From: Vicia villosa
Taxonomy: Eukaryota > Streptophyta > Magnoliopsida > Fabales > Fabaceae
Reading direction: 5' to 3'
DNA length: 64,000 nt
Assembly (NCBI RefSeq): GCF_029867415.1
Contig: NW_026705579.1
Coordinates: 186,001 to 250,000, forward strand
Positions 62,463-64,000 of the stretch are shown here, in pieces. Position 1 is the first letter of the stretch, and every line of letters starts with the position of its first letter. The translations under genes and the position numbers were made by a program. The notes under the pieces were generated by a model. The model made no database searches, was not told the DNA's origin, and was given only the letters and a program-made list of their open reading frames with translations.

Positions 62463-64000
62463 ACCCCAAACTTAGCTCGTTGCTTGTCCTCAAGCAATGC
62501 CTGAGACATCAAACCAAGGTCACCCCTAAATTTATGCTTCCACAATACAACCGTGTTTTTCACAACTCGACTTCCACCATTCCGGTCAATCGTGCTAGCA
62601 TTTACTCCCCGAATTTTTCGCTCCACTTTCACGTTAAAATTCTCCTTCACCTGTAAGCTTTTTCACACTTCTCGCCAAGTCTCTCACGGTTAAAAGCATT
62701 TCACTCATAAATCACGATATGCAATATCAACTTTTAAATTTGAAAAAATTCTACTTTCATACACAAACACTTTGCACACACTTTTTGAGGTCTTCGGGTT
62801 GAAACGGGGCTTAGGACAGGTGGGATAAACAAGGAAACGGATACACAAAGGTTTTGGGGGCTCGGCAATCATGTTGTCTTTCTTGTCTTTGTGCTTATTT
62901 TAGTACGATGGGGTTTAACATTGACTCTCGACTTCACTCACTAATTCGAGTGTTTCAAATGTAACCAAGTCATTACGTCAGGGCAAGTGTGTTTTGGTGA
63001 GTTCTAAAAATCTTTTTTTTTCTTTTCTTCTCTTTTCTTTTTTCTTTTTTCTTCTTTTTTTTTTCTTTCACACTTGCCCTTTTTGTATCACCACCCCAAA
63101 CTTAGAATTTTGCACAATTTTTACATTCACCACATTTATGCCGAGCACGGGTAAAAGGGAAATATTTTTTTTATTTTGGCCAAGGGGTAATATATGCGGG
63201 TTTTAAAAAACAAACACGGGGTAAAGGCTCAAAGGGGTTTGCAAATGGTAAACATGAATCAGGGATGGCTAAAAGGCTCAAGGGGAAACACAAAAAAAAA
63301 CGTGCCTCAGTGTGTGTTATCATGTAGTGTCATATGAATAGAACTTACGCAAATTCAAAGTGATAAAGTCCTACCTGACTACTCTCTCATGATGATAAAT
63401 GTCTGGCTTTTTATGATCTCACCATGTTGGGCATAGCTTACAGGATCCCGAGTGCTTATTGTGTAATGTCGCTTCTTTTCCGGTTCGTATGTACCAGCTT
63501 TCAATCTCAGACCAGTGTCATCGAGTTGCGTCCAACTATTTTTTTTTCCAGTTGTATCAACTTTCAGGGGTGCCTCGGGTGCAAGCTTGGGTTGGATCTT
63601 TCATCCACTCGGTACTGGTTCACCTCTCTTTGACACAATCCTCGTCCTTCTGCAACACAATGTTCCTTCAAGCAAACTAATTAAAACAGAACGAAAAACT
63701 TAGCAAATAAACTGAAAATAAAAACTGAATGCAATAAAACCCCCCCCACACTTGAACCAAACATTGACCTCAATGTTTAAATTCAAGATAGTGAGGGTGA
63801 ACTCACAGAGGGTACTGCAACTCCAGCTGCCGCTTCCTAGCTTTCACCGGAGAGACCCATTTTTTTTCTTCTGAAAACAAAACAAAAAGTAAACCGCATT
63901 ATTAAAACCGTGGGTTGCCTCCCACGAAGCGCTTCGTTTAACGTCGCATGGCTCGACGGTCCAATACCCTTAATTAAGGAGGGTACTTCCTCCTCCAAAC
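62463..64000 (-). other. Athila-type 3' internal region, non-coding
   Basis: No supported ORF on either strand. Contains the purine-rich tract before the LTR (62463-62478), a homopyrimidine run on the plus strand (63009-63069), a C-run (63741-63749) and a perfect 14-bp palindrome ACGAAGCGCTTCGT (63924-63937). Confidence 0.5.

Larger units (their letters stand above)
60925..64000 (-). mobile_element. Athila-type Ty3/gypsy element, 3' end (continues beyond window)
   Basis: A complete LTR (60925-62462) is followed by a 3' internal region without ORFs. Inserted in the Tork integrase after GATAT (60920-60924, the expected target duplication; the other end is outside the window). The minus-strand motif 'gcttgaggacaagcaacg' (62478-62495) followed by 'agctaagtttgggg' before the LTR, and 'cgaagcgcttcgtgggaggc' (63919-63938), are typical of Athila-group internal 3' regions in my recollection. 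No coding domain is available to confirm it. Confidence 0.6.

Overview
The window looks like a piece of a large, repeat-rich plant nuclear genome, most likely a legume. I infer this from several Ogre-type (Ty3/gypsy Tat lineage) LTRs, a SIRE/Maximus-type copia element, Tekay-type chromoviruses, a Tork-type copia, Athila-like sequence and plant L1-type LINE fragments, all nested in AT-rich DNA with long (TA)n tracts. Reading both strands I found no convincing host protein-coding gene, rRNA or tRNA gene. Every substantial reading frame belongs to a retrotransposon, and almost all are broken. The genus is not decided by the sequence; a large-genome temperate legume is an inference.

Layout. 1-14.1 kb: a patchwork of old fragments, namely an LTR with a TATA box, Ogre LTR pieces in both orientations, a LINE RNase H piece, a 2.8 kb Ogre-like LTR remnant, an Athila-like piece, a LINE zf-RVT piece, a CACTA-like end, and the gag start, primer site and LTR tip of a copia element. 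14.1-48.4 kb: a Tekay-type Ty3/gypsy complex inserted into that copia LTR, whose other part resumes at 48384. Its LTRs are themselves targets. The left LTR holds a MITE and a solo Ogre LTR. The middle LTR holds a complete, young SIRE-type copia (25921-35479). The right LTR holds an internally deleted Ogre-like element (38722-46998). Between the middle and right LTRs sits a second copy of the sequence that flanks the left LTR, which points to a tandem duplication or unequal exchange. 48.95-53.2 kb: a 5'-truncated LINE on the minus strand interrupted by a solo Tekay-family LTR. 54.5-60.9 kb: a Tork-type copia on the plus strand, its 5' LTR split by a second solo Ogre LTR and its pol truncated by the next insertion. 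60.9-64.0 kb: the 3' LTR and 3' internal end of an Athila-type element on the minus strand that leaves the window.

How the parts relate. Target-site duplications give the nesting order directly: ATACC (16538/20313), CGGTT (25916/35480), CCGTT (38717/46999), GTAAA (50733/52797), GTATT/GTATC (14092/48384) and GAAAG/GACAG (54568/58644). For the first three, the uninterrupted site can be read in a sister LTR of the same Tekay complex. The only element with near-identical LTRs is the SIRE copia, where I see two differences in 1260 bp by eye. I did not find a new biological system. The most informative objects are the duplicated Tekay complex with its built-in empty-site controls, the Ogre 3'-region tandem array, and clusters of GC-rich palindromes inside three unrelated LTR families.
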